Source: SZUA-229 sp964531165
GTDB taxonomy: Bacteria > Pseudomonadota > Gammaproteobacteria > SZUA-229
DNA length: 64,000 nucleotides
Direction: 5' to 3'
Assembly: GCA_964531165.1 (NCBI GenBank)
Contig: CAZHEA010000001.1
Span: forward strand, 62,001 to 126,000
Every line of letters begins with the position of its first letter. Positions within the stretch are counted from its first letter, which is position 1. Positions 9,042-18,031 of this stretch are shown here, piece after piece. The notes beneath the pieces are model-generated. The model was not told where the DNA came from. It ran no database searches and saw only the letters and a list, made by a program, of their open reading frames with translations. A program made the position numbers and the translations under genes.

Positions 9042-10250
9042 ATGAGCACTTATTATAAATACAAAGCCATTGATGCCAGCGGAAAAATTCGCCATAACTG
9101 TATACATGCTGACAATATTGCCGATCTTGAAAATCGGCTTAATAACATGGGTTTGGATCTGATTAATGCCAAACTAAAATTGCAACAACCATTCAGCTTC
9201 GCCCATAAGGGCATTAACCGCCGCGATTTAATTAATTTTACATTTCAAATACAGCAACTTACTAAAGCCGGTGTCAGTATTTTAGACGGCCTTAGTGATT
9301 TAAAAAATGACATGCCAACGATGCGAATGCGAGAAGTTATTTATGGCGTTATTGATGAAATACAAAGTGGCAAAACATTTTCACAGGCACTGGCAATATA
9401 CCCGCATGTATTTAACCGGGTTTATACCTCACTGATTAAAGTAGGCGAAGAAACCGGTCGTCTTGCACAGGTTCTACAGGACATCGCCGACACCCTTAAA
9501 TGGCAAGATGAGCTGGCGTCTCACACCCGAAAAATCATGATCTACCCGGCGTTTGTTATTATTGTTATTAGCCTGCTTATTTGCTATTTAATGATTTTTC
9601 TGGTCCCTCAACTCATTCCTTTTATTAAAGATCTAGGGGGTGTTATTCCCATACATACTCGCGCACTGCTACAAACCTCCTGGTTTTTAGAGAACTACTG
9701 GCCGTATTTTCTTACTACGCCGGTAATCATATATGTCCTACTAAAATACGTAGCCAGCAAAAACCCATCGTTTCGACTCTATATTGACTGCCTGAAATTG
9801 AAAGTTATTATTTTTGGCCCCATTATCCTTAAAATAAAACTAGCCCGCTTCTCTAATTATTTTGCCATGATGTACGCATCCGGTCTAAGCGTATTGGATA
9901 GTTTAAAAATATCTGAATTAATAATGGGCAATACGGCGCTTACACAGTCAATTATTGATATTCGCAAGCATATATCTGACGGCGGAAATATAGCAGATAG
10001 TTTTGCCATAACTGAGCTCTATCCGCCGCTGGTCATTCGCATGTTAAAAGTCGGTGAAAAAACCGGCGCATTAGATGAATCACTATTAAATATCAGTTAC
10101 TTTTATAACCGCGAAGTCAAAGAAAGCATCGACAAAATGGAAGCCACTATCACTCCCGTACTAACCATTATTATGGGTAGTATTATGATATGGATTATGT
10201 CCGCTGTTCTTGGCCCTATTTACGACTCGTTAAGCCTTCTACAGTATTAA
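9042..10250 (+). CDS. mshG: MshG/GspF/PilC-type inner-membrane platform protein
   Basis: 402 residues, standard for the GspF family. Two related cytoplasmic F domains (about 65-190 and 270-395) are each followed by membrane helices; about three transmembrane segments are visible (near 170-195, 215-235 and 370-395). Characteristic GEETGRLAQVL and GEKTGALDESL motifs occur in the first and second repeat. It rotates with the ATPase to insert pilin subunits into the growing filament. It sits 3 bp downstream of mshE and 4 bp upstream of the next gene, as in all such operons. Assignment to the family is firm; the MSHA subtype follows from the neighbours. Confidence 0.92.
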   Translation: MSTYYKYKAIDASGKIRHNCIHADNIADLENRLNNMGLDLINAKLKLQQPFSFAHKGINRRDLINFTFQIQQLTKAGVSILDGLSDLKNDMPTMRMREVIYGVIDEIQSGKTFSQALAIYPHVFNRVYTSLIKVGEETGRLAQVLQDIADTLKWQDELASHTRKIMIYPAFVIIVISLLICYLMIFLVPQLIPFIKDLGGVIPIHTRALLQTSWFLENYWPYFLTTPVIIYVLLKYVASKNPSFRLYIDCLKLKVIIFGPIILKIKLARFSNYFAMMYASGLSVLDSLKISELIMGNTALTQSIIDIRKHISDGGNIADSFAITELYPPLVIRMLKVGEKTGALDESLLNISYFYNREVKESIDKMEATITPVLTIIMGSIMIWIMSAVLGPIYDSLSLLQY

Positions 10251-10254
10251 TATT

Positions 10255-11841
10255 ATGCAACGTATTATTTACATATCTGCGTACCGAGTTGGTGTTTTTC
10301 ACTATCAAAACAAACAACACCCGGTTCGATTTTATTTTGACACTACTCGTGATGCACAGATAAAATTCAGACACTATTTAATGTCTACTGATAACACTGC
10401 TGTCAATGTTCTAGTTGATTTAGACGATGAAGACTTTATAAAAGATACCATACCCCATGTCGGCCCTATTGATAGAAAGAAAATCATTCAACGTACTATT
10501 AATCGCCATTATAAAAAACATAGTCACTATTTACATTACACATTAATTGGCCGTGAAAACAATGAACGCAGAAATGATGTTATACGCTACAGCCTTCTCC
10601 GTAATCCGCAAGCATTAATATCATGGTTAGATATTTTAACTGACTGCAAAATATCTATTCGCGGTATCTGGTCCCTACCACTGCTGAGCGAAATTCTGTT
10701 ATCTAAAGCCGAAATATCTGGCAAAAATATTTTACTCATTACACAGCAGCAACCCGGCTCCTTACGGCAAACATTTATTAGTAACGGAATTTTTCAAAGC
10801 AGCCGATTAACTTCCTTTGAAGCTGATGAAATACCCATTGGAGAGTTTATTTGTCTGCAAGTCGAATCTACTGTCCAGTTTTTATCTAACCAGAGACAGA
10901 TTGAGTTTGGCCAAATTACTGAAGTTCATATCATCTGTAATAATATTGATCAAACAGCGATACAATCGCTTTGTCCTGACACATCTTTATATACATTTCA
11001 TTATCATAATCTAGAAGGCACGTATCATCTTGTATCGGGAAAATTTGACGCTCAAATTAATTGTACTGATATTTATACCTCTATTTGTTCCACAATATTA
11101 TTACCTGTTGGCCATTATGGAAATGCAGATCTATTTAAATACTATTACCAGCGGGTTTTATCTAAGTTCATCTATGGTGCCGGTATCTTTATTTTTTTAT
11201 TCAGCATGCTCTACTCTCTGTCGCTATTTTCACCCTATCAGTCACTGTCTCAACAAACCCACTTACTAACGCAGCAGAGCAAACAGATTGATAAACTATA
11301 TAATCATACATTTAAAAAAATCGAACCTGAACTTGCTACAGCTAAAGCAATGCAATCTGCGGTCTTATTTAACCATACGATTAACGATTATAAGTCTTTA
11401 TCACCATTAAAATTTATGTCGGATATCAGCATTATTCTAGCCGAGTCAGGCGCTCATAATTTGTCAATAAACCATTTTAGCTGGCAATTATATCAACACA
11501 CTAAAATAGTCGGCCAAAACAATAATTCTGCTCTATCAGCCATTGATTATGCAAAACCACAAGCGATTATTCAGCAGGCTATCATCGAAGGCTTTATTGA
11601 CTCACCTCGAAGTGCTTCCTCAGCAATGCAGGACCCCATTAATACATTCGTCAGGGCACTAAACAAACACCCTCTTATAATAGAGGTTAATAGCAAACTC
11701 GAAAATATTTCAGATGCATCAAACATTACGTCATTTAGTAATGCGAATCACCCGCATAAACACAACTCACAGCCGCAAATAACAACACGGTTTTTAATTA
11801 CGATTTTAATGCAAGGCGTCAATCAGGTGACAACGCCATGA
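10255..11841 (+). CDS. PilM/PilN-like fused assembly protein (unnamed family)
   Basis: 528 residues. The first about 300 residues look like a degenerate PilM/GspL-type cytoplasmic domain (segment LRQTFISNGIFQSSRL, then VQFLSNQRQI). A single membrane helix lies at about 306-325, followed by a coiled coil and a periplasmic domain resembling PilN. No actin-type ATP-binding signature is evident. Position directly after the platform gene matches the PilM-PilN slot of type IV pilus operons, with a PilO-like gene next (4-bp overlap). I recall similar proteins annotated as hypothetical beside GspE/GspF genes in other proteobacteria. A fused PilM/PilN role is inferred from architecture, not proven. 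Confidence 0.55.
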   Translation: MQRIIYISAYRVGVFHYQNKQHPVRFYFDTTRDAQIKFRHYLMSTDNTAVNVLVDLDDEDFIKDTIPHVGPIDRKKIIQRTINRHYKKHSHYLHYTLIGRENNERRNDVIRYSLLRNPQALISWLDILTDCKISIRGIWSLPLLSEILLSKAEISGKNILLITQQQPGSLRQTFISNGIFQSSRLTSFEADEIPIGEFICLQVESTVQFLSNQRQIEFGQITEVHIICNNIDQTAIQSLCPDTSLYTFHYHNLEGTYHLVSGKFDAQINCTDIYTSICSTILLPVGHYGNADLFKYYYQRVLSKFIYGAGIFIFLFSMLYSLSLFSPYQSLSQQTHLLTQQSKQIDKLYNHTFKKIEPELATAKAMQSAVLFNHTINDYKSLSPLKFMSDISIILAESGAHNLSINHFSWQLYQHTKIVGQNNNSALSAIDYAKPQAIIQQAIIEGFIDSPRSASSAMQDPINTFVRALNKHPLIIEVNSKLENISDASNITSFSNANHPHKHNSQPQITTRFLITILMQGVNQVTTP

Positions 11842-12476
11842 TTCTATCCCTTTTATATAAAACACGCATACCACTGACTTTTCTATTCGTTAGTGGTCTG
11901 CTATCAGCAATAATTATAAGTACAGCCATGTCATACAGGTATGATGCTGCTAATCATCATTCAACTGCCTTGAATAAATTAGATGTATCCCGACAAATTT
12001 ATTTCACCGCCATTAATCATAATAAATTACTTGAAGTATACGGACAGCATTTTCAGCAGTTACTTAAAGACGGTATTTTTAGTGACGAAACACAGATAAA
12101 TCCTGTGGTTAATGATAATTATTTAATAGATAAATCTAAAATATCTGATATAAAATACCACTATGACCAATCTCTTGAGTTTAACAGTGTTCACTTATCA
12201 AAAATATTCCCCGGCATTTCAGTCAATATCCTGCCGCTAACATTAACCATGCAACTCCTGCATGAAGGTGATTTATATACCCTGTTAAACTCCATTGAAG
12301 ACTCATCAAGCCGGCTATTTGATATTCAATCCTGCTCTATTACACGTAACCGATCATTTAGTACTTCACAACTAGTTGTCGCTGATAATAACTTTTCTGC
12401 CCGCTGTAAATTAAACTGGTACACCATAAGTTACAGATCAACTAAAGCCGTTTTATTAAACCGGAAACAAAAATGA
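11838..12476 (+). CDS. PilO/MshJ-like bitopic assembly protein
   Basis: 212 residues with one membrane helix at about 11-32 and a periplasmic remainder containing a short coiled segment and a mixed alpha/beta domain (about 115-205). Size, topology and position after the PilM/PilN-like gene correspond to PilO or MshJ, the alignment-complex subunit pairing with PilN in the periplasm. It overlaps both neighbours by 4 bp, so expression is coupled. Two cysteines (in SCSITRN and SARCKLNW) could form a disulfide. No diagnostic motif was recognised; the call is by position and topology. Confidence 0.5.
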   Translation: MILSLLYKTRIPLTFLFVSGLLSAIIISTAMSYRYDAANHHSTALNKLDVSRQIYFTAINHNKLLEVYGQHFQQLLKDGIFSDETQINPVVNDNYLIDKSKISDIKYHYDQSLEFNSVHLSKIFPGISVNILPLTLTMQLLHEGDLYTLLNSIEDSSSRLFDIQSCSITRNRSFSTSQLVVADNNFSARCKLNWYTISYRSTKAVLLNRKQK

Positions 12477-12955
12477 AGCGACTATATTTCTTTATATTGT
12501 TTTATTATTCTTCAAATGCATTACCTGATACACAACATAATACAAATGATTTACAGAAATTTTTTACCTCTACAAATATTCGCCAGCAATTAAATAAACA
12601 GCGTATTAAACGCGCTTTAAGTCCTGTCTCAAACAGCAGTAATCCATCAGTTATGAATAAGGTCGTTACTGTCAATATGCAGGGGCTGGTTATTAGACAG
12701 GGTCACCCGCCAATTGTTTTTCTAAATAATCGTAACACGTCAAAATCTAATATTATCAATCATTCTATAAAAATTAATAACTTCTTCCACACACAACATG
12801 ATTACCGCATTCCTGTTGTCGTTAATCATAAAACAATACTACTCAAGCCCGGACAACAATGGAGCAATACAGCCAATAAAATTATTGAAAGCTACACCAT
12901 CGAAGCTAACAAATATTCACCACTAATCACTCACATATCAAACAAAACTAACTAA
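12473..12955 (+). CDS. small exported PilP/MshK-like protein
   Basis: 160 residues with a short signal-like N-terminus (cleavage plausible near SSNA-LPD). The middle segment VNMQGLVIRQGHPPIVFLNN and the later IPVVVNHKTILLKPGQQW look like the two halves of a small beta-barrel of the PilP/GspC/MshK kind, which contacts the secretin in other systems. It follows the PilO-like gene with a 4-bp overlap, exactly where a pilP or mshK gene is expected. No lipobox is present. Function is inferred from place and fold pattern; the sequence is otherwise unfamiliar. Confidence 0.45.
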   Translation: MKRLYFFILFYYSSNALPDTQHNTNDLQKFFTSTNIRQQLNKQRIKRALSPVSNSSNPSVMNKVVTVNMQGLVIRQGHPPIVFLNNRNTSKSNIINHSIKINNFFHTQHDYRIPVVVNHKTILLKPGQQWSNTANKIIESYTIEANKYSPLITHISNKTN

Positions 12956-12968
12956 TACGTATTTTGCT

Positions 12969-14504
12969 ATGAAAAATTTTATTCTCACTCCGACAACGGA
13001 TAAACAAAAAGGCAGTGCACTCTTATTGTTTGTATTCGCGCTGCTTTTTACTGGTATTACTATCATCATTACCAACCTTCCGAAAAATATTAATGTTAAG
13101 CAACAGAACCAGACCACTCTTGCATTATCCAAAGCCCGTCAGGCGCTAATTGCTTATGCTGTAAGTAATTATTATCGAACCAATCTGAATACACGCGAAA
13201 TATTGGCTGGCTGGCACGGCTACCTGCCATGCCCTGAAACCACCTCCGGCTCTGAGGGTACACAGGATGCAAACTGCAATGCATTTAGAATCAATGCATT
13301 AGGCCGTTTACCCTGGAAAACGCTTAATATAGAGCCGCTTAAAGACTCTAGCGGACAGTGTCTTTGGTATGCGGTAAGTGCAGCTTATAAATTCGGTCCG
13401 AAGCAGCTGCATAATGCGGACTCTTTGGGAATGTTTGACATTTATAATACACAGGGTCAGAAACTCAACTCTGATGTACCTGAAGATCGTATTGTTGCTA
13501 TTGTTCTCGCACCCGGCCCACAACTCTCCGGCCAGAACCGGAGTATTCAAAATTCTGCCTTACCCTGTGGAAATCTACAGAGCTCCATTCATGCCGGTGA
13601 TTATCTTGACACCATTAATAATATCAATAATGCTCTGATCTCAAATGACACCGATCAGATTGATAGCTTTGCCGGGTTACAATCGAATATTAGCTTGTTA
13701 ATGTTTAACGATCGATTTATTACAATTACCCGTGGCGATATTTTTGCTGCTATTACCACTCAAACCAAAACTTCGCGCCCCCCCTCTGAAGTACAGGTTA
13801 ATGCACTGGATCATCAGCTTCTAAATCTCGGCAGCATCCTCGCTCAATGTCTTGTCACTTATGCGCAAACCGGCAGCTTAAAATTTCCCAGACCGGCGGC
13901 CGTCGATTTAAATCTAAATACTATAACCGATGATTATCGTAATAGCAGAAACTATATTGACAGTGTAAACCATATTAATGGTTATCTTGGACGCCTGCCG
14001 ATTGTGCTTACTCATTCAAACTTACTAACATCACAAAGCCGTACATTTTTAATCGACTACTGTCCTCAGCAGTTACTAACTGCTGCTCATATTCGACTTT
14101 GGAATGACTGGAAAGACCATTTCTTTTTTGTTATCGGGCGGGATTTTTCACCTGACTCTCTGCAACTTACAGCTACTTGCACCTCTACCTCATGCCCATC
14201 AGTTGCAGGTCAAAACTTCGCCGCTTTAATTATTTTTGCTAACGATGCAATTACAGACAATCAGATATACCAACTAAGACGCGATTCAGACATTGAGCCT
14301 CAAGAACAAAACCCGTCTGATTTAAAAGGTAATATTGCTAATTATCTAGAAGGTGTTAATGCCACAAACTTTGGTACTCAATCGCTCGGTAGCTATAGCC
14401 TGACCGCAGGCAATGATATCTTTATTGGTATCGATGTTAATATGAATATTACCTGCTTTAATCCTGACTCAAATTTAGCCGCTATCTCATGTCCGAATCT
14501 TTAA
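12969..14504 (+). CDS. large pilin-like protein (GspK/PilX style) with internal duplication
   Basis: 511 residues. A short basic leader ends in KG (Gly15), followed by a hydrophobic helix SALLLFVFALLFTG with no Glu at +5, as in GspK or PilX minor pilins. The soluble part appears to contain the same module twice: a Tyr-Ala and LPCP-type entry (YLPCP at 85-89; LKFPRP at 304-309), a hydrophobic strand (RIVAIVLA at 174; FAALIIFA at 417) and a closing DIF..I strand (257-262; 483-488). The next gene encodes one copy of the same module. It probably caps or initiates the filament. No close function is known to me. It overlaps the next gene by 16 bp. Confidence 0.6.
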   Translation: MKNFILTPTTDKQKGSALLLFVFALLFTGITIIITNLPKNINVKQQNQTTLALSKARQALIAYAVSNYYRTNLNTREILAGWHGYLPCPETTSGSEGTQDANCNAFRINALGRLPWKTLNIEPLKDSSGQCLWYAVSAAYKFGPKQLHNADSLGMFDIYNTQGQKLNSDVPEDRIVAIVLAPGPQLSGQNRSIQNSALPCGNLQSSIHAGDYLDTINNINNALISNDTDQIDSFAGLQSNISLLMFNDRFITITRGDIFAAITTQTKTSRPPSEVQVNALDHQLLNLGSILAQCLVTYAQTGSLKFPRPAAVDLNLNTITDDYRNSRNYIDSVNHINGYLGRLPIVLTHSNLLTSQSRTFLIDYCPQQLLTAAHIRLWNDWKDHFFFVIGRDFSPDSLQLTATCTSTSCPSVAGQNFAALIIFANDAITDNQIYQLRRDSDIEPQEQNPSDLKGNIANYLEGVNATNFGTQSLGSYSLTAGNDIFIGIDVNMNITCFNPDSNLAAISCPNL

Positions 14505-15310
14505 CTTATAGTCGAGTCAGTGCAGTCAGAAGTTCTGGCTTTACACTACTTGAGCTGGCCGTGGTAATGGTAATACTCAGCTTTGTTTTAAGTTCTGCAT
14601 TTATGTCAGTTAGCGCCTTAAGAAAATCGTCCCGTTTTATCGACGCAAGACACCATCTCAATAATATTGAATCGGCGCTTTATGGTTTTGCTATTGCCTA
14701 TGATCGCTTACCCTGTCCAACCATGCCCGGCAGAGGTGCGCAATCTATTCCATTAAATCCACTGTCCGACTGCGCAGATGCCAATGCAATTAATGGTTAT
14801 ATTGGTTTCGTACCGTCCGCCGCACTGGGCATTAGCGGTCCGGTTAATTGTGATGGTTTATTAATTGACCCATGGGGCCGACCTTACCGCTACAGTGTAA
14901 CCATGGCTGATGCCGGTCTGGTACCCGGAGGTGACTTTATCACCGGTGGCGGCATTCACAATGAAGGCATGGAAAATGTAAGGCCAAATTTACGTATCTG
15001 TCGTGATATTGATGCAGGATGTTCATCGAGCACAAGTGCTGGTAATATCATTACTCAAAATGCGGTGGCGGTCGTTTTTTCTATGGGGGAACCGGCTACA
15101 AACAGTAATGCCGAAAATGAGAATGCCGGCGAAGACGGCAGAACCGTTGCCAGCCAGTGTGAACTTGCTGATTATGAACTGGGCAACGATACTAATTACT
15201 ATTCATCGCCCATTATTGAGGTCGATAGTCGACATTATGATGATATATTAATCTGGATTTCACCGACTATCTTATTTAACAAGTTACTTGAAGCCCGGCG
15301 CCTGCCATAA
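14489..15310 (+). CDS. prepilin-like protein with type IV cleavage motif
   Basis: 273 residues. A 17-residue leader ends at Gly17, followed by FTLLELAVVMVIL with Glu22 at +5: a textbook prepilin peptidase site and alpha-1 helix. The globular part has ALYGFAIAYDRLPCP (Cys76), DPWGRPYRYSV, a strand at AVAVVFSMG (from Ala192) and a closing DDILIWI near 250, the single-copy version of the module duplicated in the preceding protein. It is too large for a typical major pilin and is best read as a minor or tip subunit. The 16-bp overlap with the previous gene indicates coupled translation. No peptidase gene lies in the window, so processing would use an enzyme encoded elsewhere. Confidence 0.7.
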   Translation: MSESLTYSRVSAVRSSGFTLLELAVVMVILSFVLSSAFMSVSALRKSSRFIDARHHLNNIESALYGFAIAYDRLPCPTMPGRGAQSIPLNPLSDCADANAINGYIGFVPSAALGISGPVNCDGLLIDPWGRPYRYSVTMADAGLVPGGDFITGGGIHNEGMENVRPNLRICRDIDAGCSSSTSAGNIITQNAVAVVFSMGEPATNSNAENENAGEDGRTVASQCELADYELGNDTNYYSSPIIEVDSRHYDDILIWISPTILFNKLLEARRLP

Positions 15311-15323
15311 CCTGACTACGACA

Positions 15324-15596
15324 ATGAATTTTATTATGCCTTTAGAAGAACTATTCGGATGGATTGCATCCGTACTGACTACGCTTATTTTTATACCTCA
15401 GATAATGAAAGCACTAAAAACCCGACTCACTAATGATATTTCTATGTTAATGATGATTCTGGCCGTTCTGGGAAATGCTGCCTGGCTGACTCATGCCAGC
15501 CTTACCGGTAATGTACCGTTAATAGTTTGTGCTACCTTAATTATCTTTATGAGTTTGTTTTTAATCGGCTTTAAAATAATTAACGAACGACATTAA
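15324..15596 (+). CDS. SemiSWEET-type PQ-loop sugar transporter
   Basis: 90 residues from the ATG at 15324, chosen because it follows the previous stop by 13 bp; an upstream in-frame start would overlap that gene. Three membrane helices with the motif FIPQIMKAL (PQ-loop) in helix 1 and a GNAAWL segment in helix 2 identify the SemiSWEET family, which dimerises to move small sugars down their gradient. Although it trails the pilus-type operon closely, no functional link is evident. A second ATG four codons further in is equally possible as the start. Confidence 0.85.
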   Translation: MNFIMPLEELFGWIASVLTTLIFIPQIMKALKTRLTNDISMLMMILAVLGNAAWLTHASLTGNVPLIVCATLIIFMSLFLIGFKIINERH

Positions 15597-15630
15597 TCTT
15601 ACTGTGTAATACATTAGCTAATAGTACTAC

Positions 15631-16275
15631 TTAAGCATTCTGTTGGTTTTTCAATCTTTGCTTAAGGTTTCTCATGATTTTAAAGGGCAGTGCTTTCTGT
15701 ATAATATTAATTATCCAGTTAGGCAACCAGCCTTTGGGATCGGCGTGATATATCAGCACAACCTCTGTTGTATTATCATCTATCTTAGTTAATACATAAG
15801 TAGTTTCAAATAAGTCGGCACGTATTTTACTATTATTAACCGGCATCAGTACTGACTCAACAGACTTCATTGTATATATCAACTTATTATTTTCTGCCGA
15901 TATTAATTCAATTTCATAAACAAAATCCCGATCTGATGCTGGCCATGGCGCATAAAAATGACTGTATTCTACTTTTTTATTATTTTTATACTCTACTAAT
16001 GTTTTCGATAAAACTAAAAATGGAATCCACTCATGTCGATGATCAACATCATCCAGTATCATCTTAATATCATTTAATGGTGCATTTATAACTGTTCTGG
16101 CTTTTGACTTTACGATACTGGAATAAGCCATTTCTCGAGTATATACCTGAATACCATTATCATCAGTTACCTGTTTCCATATTTTTATAGCATTGTCAGC
16201 AAACACAACTGTAGGTGTTATACATGTAATACAAATCAGATATATTCTAAATTTCACTGTGTTGAACACACTCAC
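15631..16275 (-). CDS. secreted START-domain lipid-binding protein
   Basis: 214 residues: signal peptide (cleavage near VFA-DNA), then a START/StAR-related lipid-transfer fold covering the rest (WKQV.DDNGIQVYTREM, then ASDRDFVYEI and HADPKGWLPNW). Bacterial START proteins of this sort are periplasmic and may bind sterol- or lipid-like ligands. The start overlaps the 3' end of modC by 4 bp, so it is the last gene of the molybdate-transport operon, an unexpected partner. Family membership is clear from the motif pattern; ligand and purpose are unknown. Confidence 0.8.
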   Translation of the reverse strand: MSVFNTVKFRIYLICITCITPTVVFADNAIKIWKQVTDDNGIQVYTREMAYSSIVKSKARTVINAPLNDIKMILDDVDHRHEWIPFLVLSKTLVEYKNNKKVEYSHFYAPWPASDRDFVYEIELISAENNKLIYTMKSVESVLMPVNNSKIRADLFETTYVLTKIDDNTTEVVLIYHADPKGWLPNWIINIIQKALPFKIMRNLKQRLKNQQNA

Positions 16276-17363
16276 TTGATTAGTGCAGTGGCTTTAAACT
16301 GAGCAAACATTTTCTTGCCCTGTTCAATTTTTAATAACTTAACAGACCGGTGACTTATCATCGCCATCAGCATTTGCTGCTTAGCACTATCACCACCTAA
16401 TGTTGCTATCACACGTAGCTTACCGCTTTTATCTGACTGTACCTTTTCAATACACACCGGAATACAGTTTAAAATACTGCTGTCTTTCGGAGGACTTAAG
16501 CACAGGCTAACATCTCTGGCATGAATTAAAATACGTAAAGTTTGTTGTTCGACTTTATTCTCAGCCGCTATCAAAATATTTTCACCACAATCAACCTGTA
16601 GTAAATTTTCTTCTTCATATACTTCAGTGACTTTGCCTTCTAAAATAAAGCTGGCGCCTTCCTGCTGAGTTAGTAAGGGCTGTCGGATACATAAATCAGC
16701 TATATCACCCTTATCAATAATTTTCCCTTTATCCATCACCACAATATAGTCTGCCAGCCGTAACACTTCCTGTATATCATGGCTAACATATATGATCGGT
16801 ATGTTTAACGCTTTATGTATATACTCAATATATGGTAACAACACCTGCCTTGACTGATAATCCAGCGCAGATAAAGGCTCATCTAAAATCAATAATTCTG
16901 GTTGTGATAATAATGCGCGAACCATTACTACTCGTTGTTTCTGCCCGCCGGATAACTGTTCTGGAAAATGCTGCAACAAATTTTCTATTTTAAAAGTTGC
17001 AATTAAATCAGCAGGCACCAAATCACTATTACACCGGTTATATCCAAACAATATATTGTCTTCTACACTGAGATGCGGAAAAAGGCGATAATCCTGAAAT
17101 ACATAAGCAATATGTCTAAACCATGGTTTAAGATTAATCTTGTTCTGTGAATCATCAATGACTCTGTCGTTTATAATTAAACTGGATTGGCATTGGTCAG
17201 CATTTTTATGCTGCTGTTGGTCTATCCCTGCAATTAAATTTAGTACACTGGTTTTTCCTGAGCCAGATGGGCCAAATAAAACCGTAATACCTGTCGGTGG
17301 TATACTAAAATCTACATCCAGAGAAAACTTATTTAACTGCTTCTTATATCTGATTTTAATCAT
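16272..17363 (-). CDS. modC: ModC, molybdate ABC transporter ATPase
   Basis: 363 residues. ABC ATPase with Walker A GPSGSGKTS at 31-39, signature LSGGQKQR, Walker B LLILDEPLSALD, and a switch His in YVSHDIQE. The C-terminal third (about 275-360) is the molybdate-binding Mop/TOBE domain typical of ModC. It energises import of molybdate through ModB. The start abuts the modB stop (1-bp overlap) and the stop overlaps the START-protein gene by 4 bp. Molybdate supply serves molybdopterin enzymes, none of which lie in this window. Confidence 0.95.
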   Translation of the reverse strand: MIKIRYKKQLNKFSLDVDFSIPPTGITVLFGPSGSGKTSVLNLIAGIDQQQHKNADQCQSSLIINDRVIDDSQNKINLKPWFRHIAYVFQDYRLFPHLSVEDNILFGYNRCNSDLVPADLIATFKIENLLQHFPEQLSGGQKQRVVMVRALLSQPELLILDEPLSALDYQSRQVLLPYIEYIHKALNIPIIYVSHDIQEVLRLADYIVVMDKGKIIDKGDIADLCIRQPLLTQQEGASFILEGKVTEVYEEENLLQVDCGENILIAAENKVEQQTLRILIHARDVSLCLSPPKDSSILNCIPVCIEKVQSDKSGKLRVIATLGGDSAKQQMLMAMISHRSVKLLKIEQGKKMFAQFKATALIK

Positions 17364-18031
17364 TACAGTTTCACCATTAACTTTCTGTTGAGTGAATAGG
17401 TAATAAATAAAACAACAAATGAAAACGTTAATAAACCAACTGAATAATAATGTGCCTGAGTATATTCTAGAACTTCCACATGATCATATATCACTATAGA
17501 CAGAACCTGCGTCACTTCAGGAATGTTTCCACCAATCATAAGCACAACACCAAATTCACCGACCGTATGCGCAAAACCAAGTGTTATTGCCACCAGAAAA
17601 CCACGCCGGGAAAGTGGCAGTACAATATGCCTGAAAGTATCAACAGCATTTGCACCCAACGTATTTGCGGCCTGTTGTAAAGGCTTACCGACCATTTCAA
17701 AGCTGGCTTGCAATGGCTGCACCACAAAGGGCATTGAATATAGTACCGAACCAATTACCAGTCCGCTAAAACTAAAACTCAAGGGAGTGTCACTTATATA
17801 AGACCAGATATTTCCTATAAAGCCATTCGGGCTTAATGCCAGTAATAAGTAAAAACCTAAAACAGTTGGTGGTAGCACCAGTGGCAATGCAACGACCGAC
17901 TCTATAAAAATTTTAAATTTACTTTGCGTTATCGATAACCACCAGGCTAGTGGTGTACCAATGATTAATAAAATAAGAACCGTAAGAGTGGCAAGCTTTA
18001 GAGTTACGATAATCGGTGCCAGCTCTATCAA
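17363..18031 (-). CDS. modB: ModB, molybdate ABC transporter permease
   Basis: 222 residues, normal for ModB, with five or six hydrophobic helices and the cytoplasmic EAA loop around AANTLGANAVDTFRHIVLPLSRRG, the contact to ModC (only the pattern is quoted). FAHTVGEFGVVLMIGGNIP is the ModB/CysT signature region. Its start overlaps modA by 4 bp. It forms the membrane channel for molybdate released by ModA. Assignment is secure. Confidence 0.95.
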   Translation of the reverse strand: MIELAPIIVTLKLATLTVLILLIIGTPLAWWLSITQSKFKIFIESVVALPLVLPPTVLGFYLLLALSPNGFIGNIWSYISDTPLSFSFSGLVIGSVLYSMPFVVQPLQASFEMVGKPLQQAANTLGANAVDTFRHIVLPLSRRGFLVAITLGFAHTVGEFGVVLMIGGNIPEVTQVLSIVIYDHVEVLEYTQAHYYSVGLLTFSFVVLFITYSLNRKLMVKL

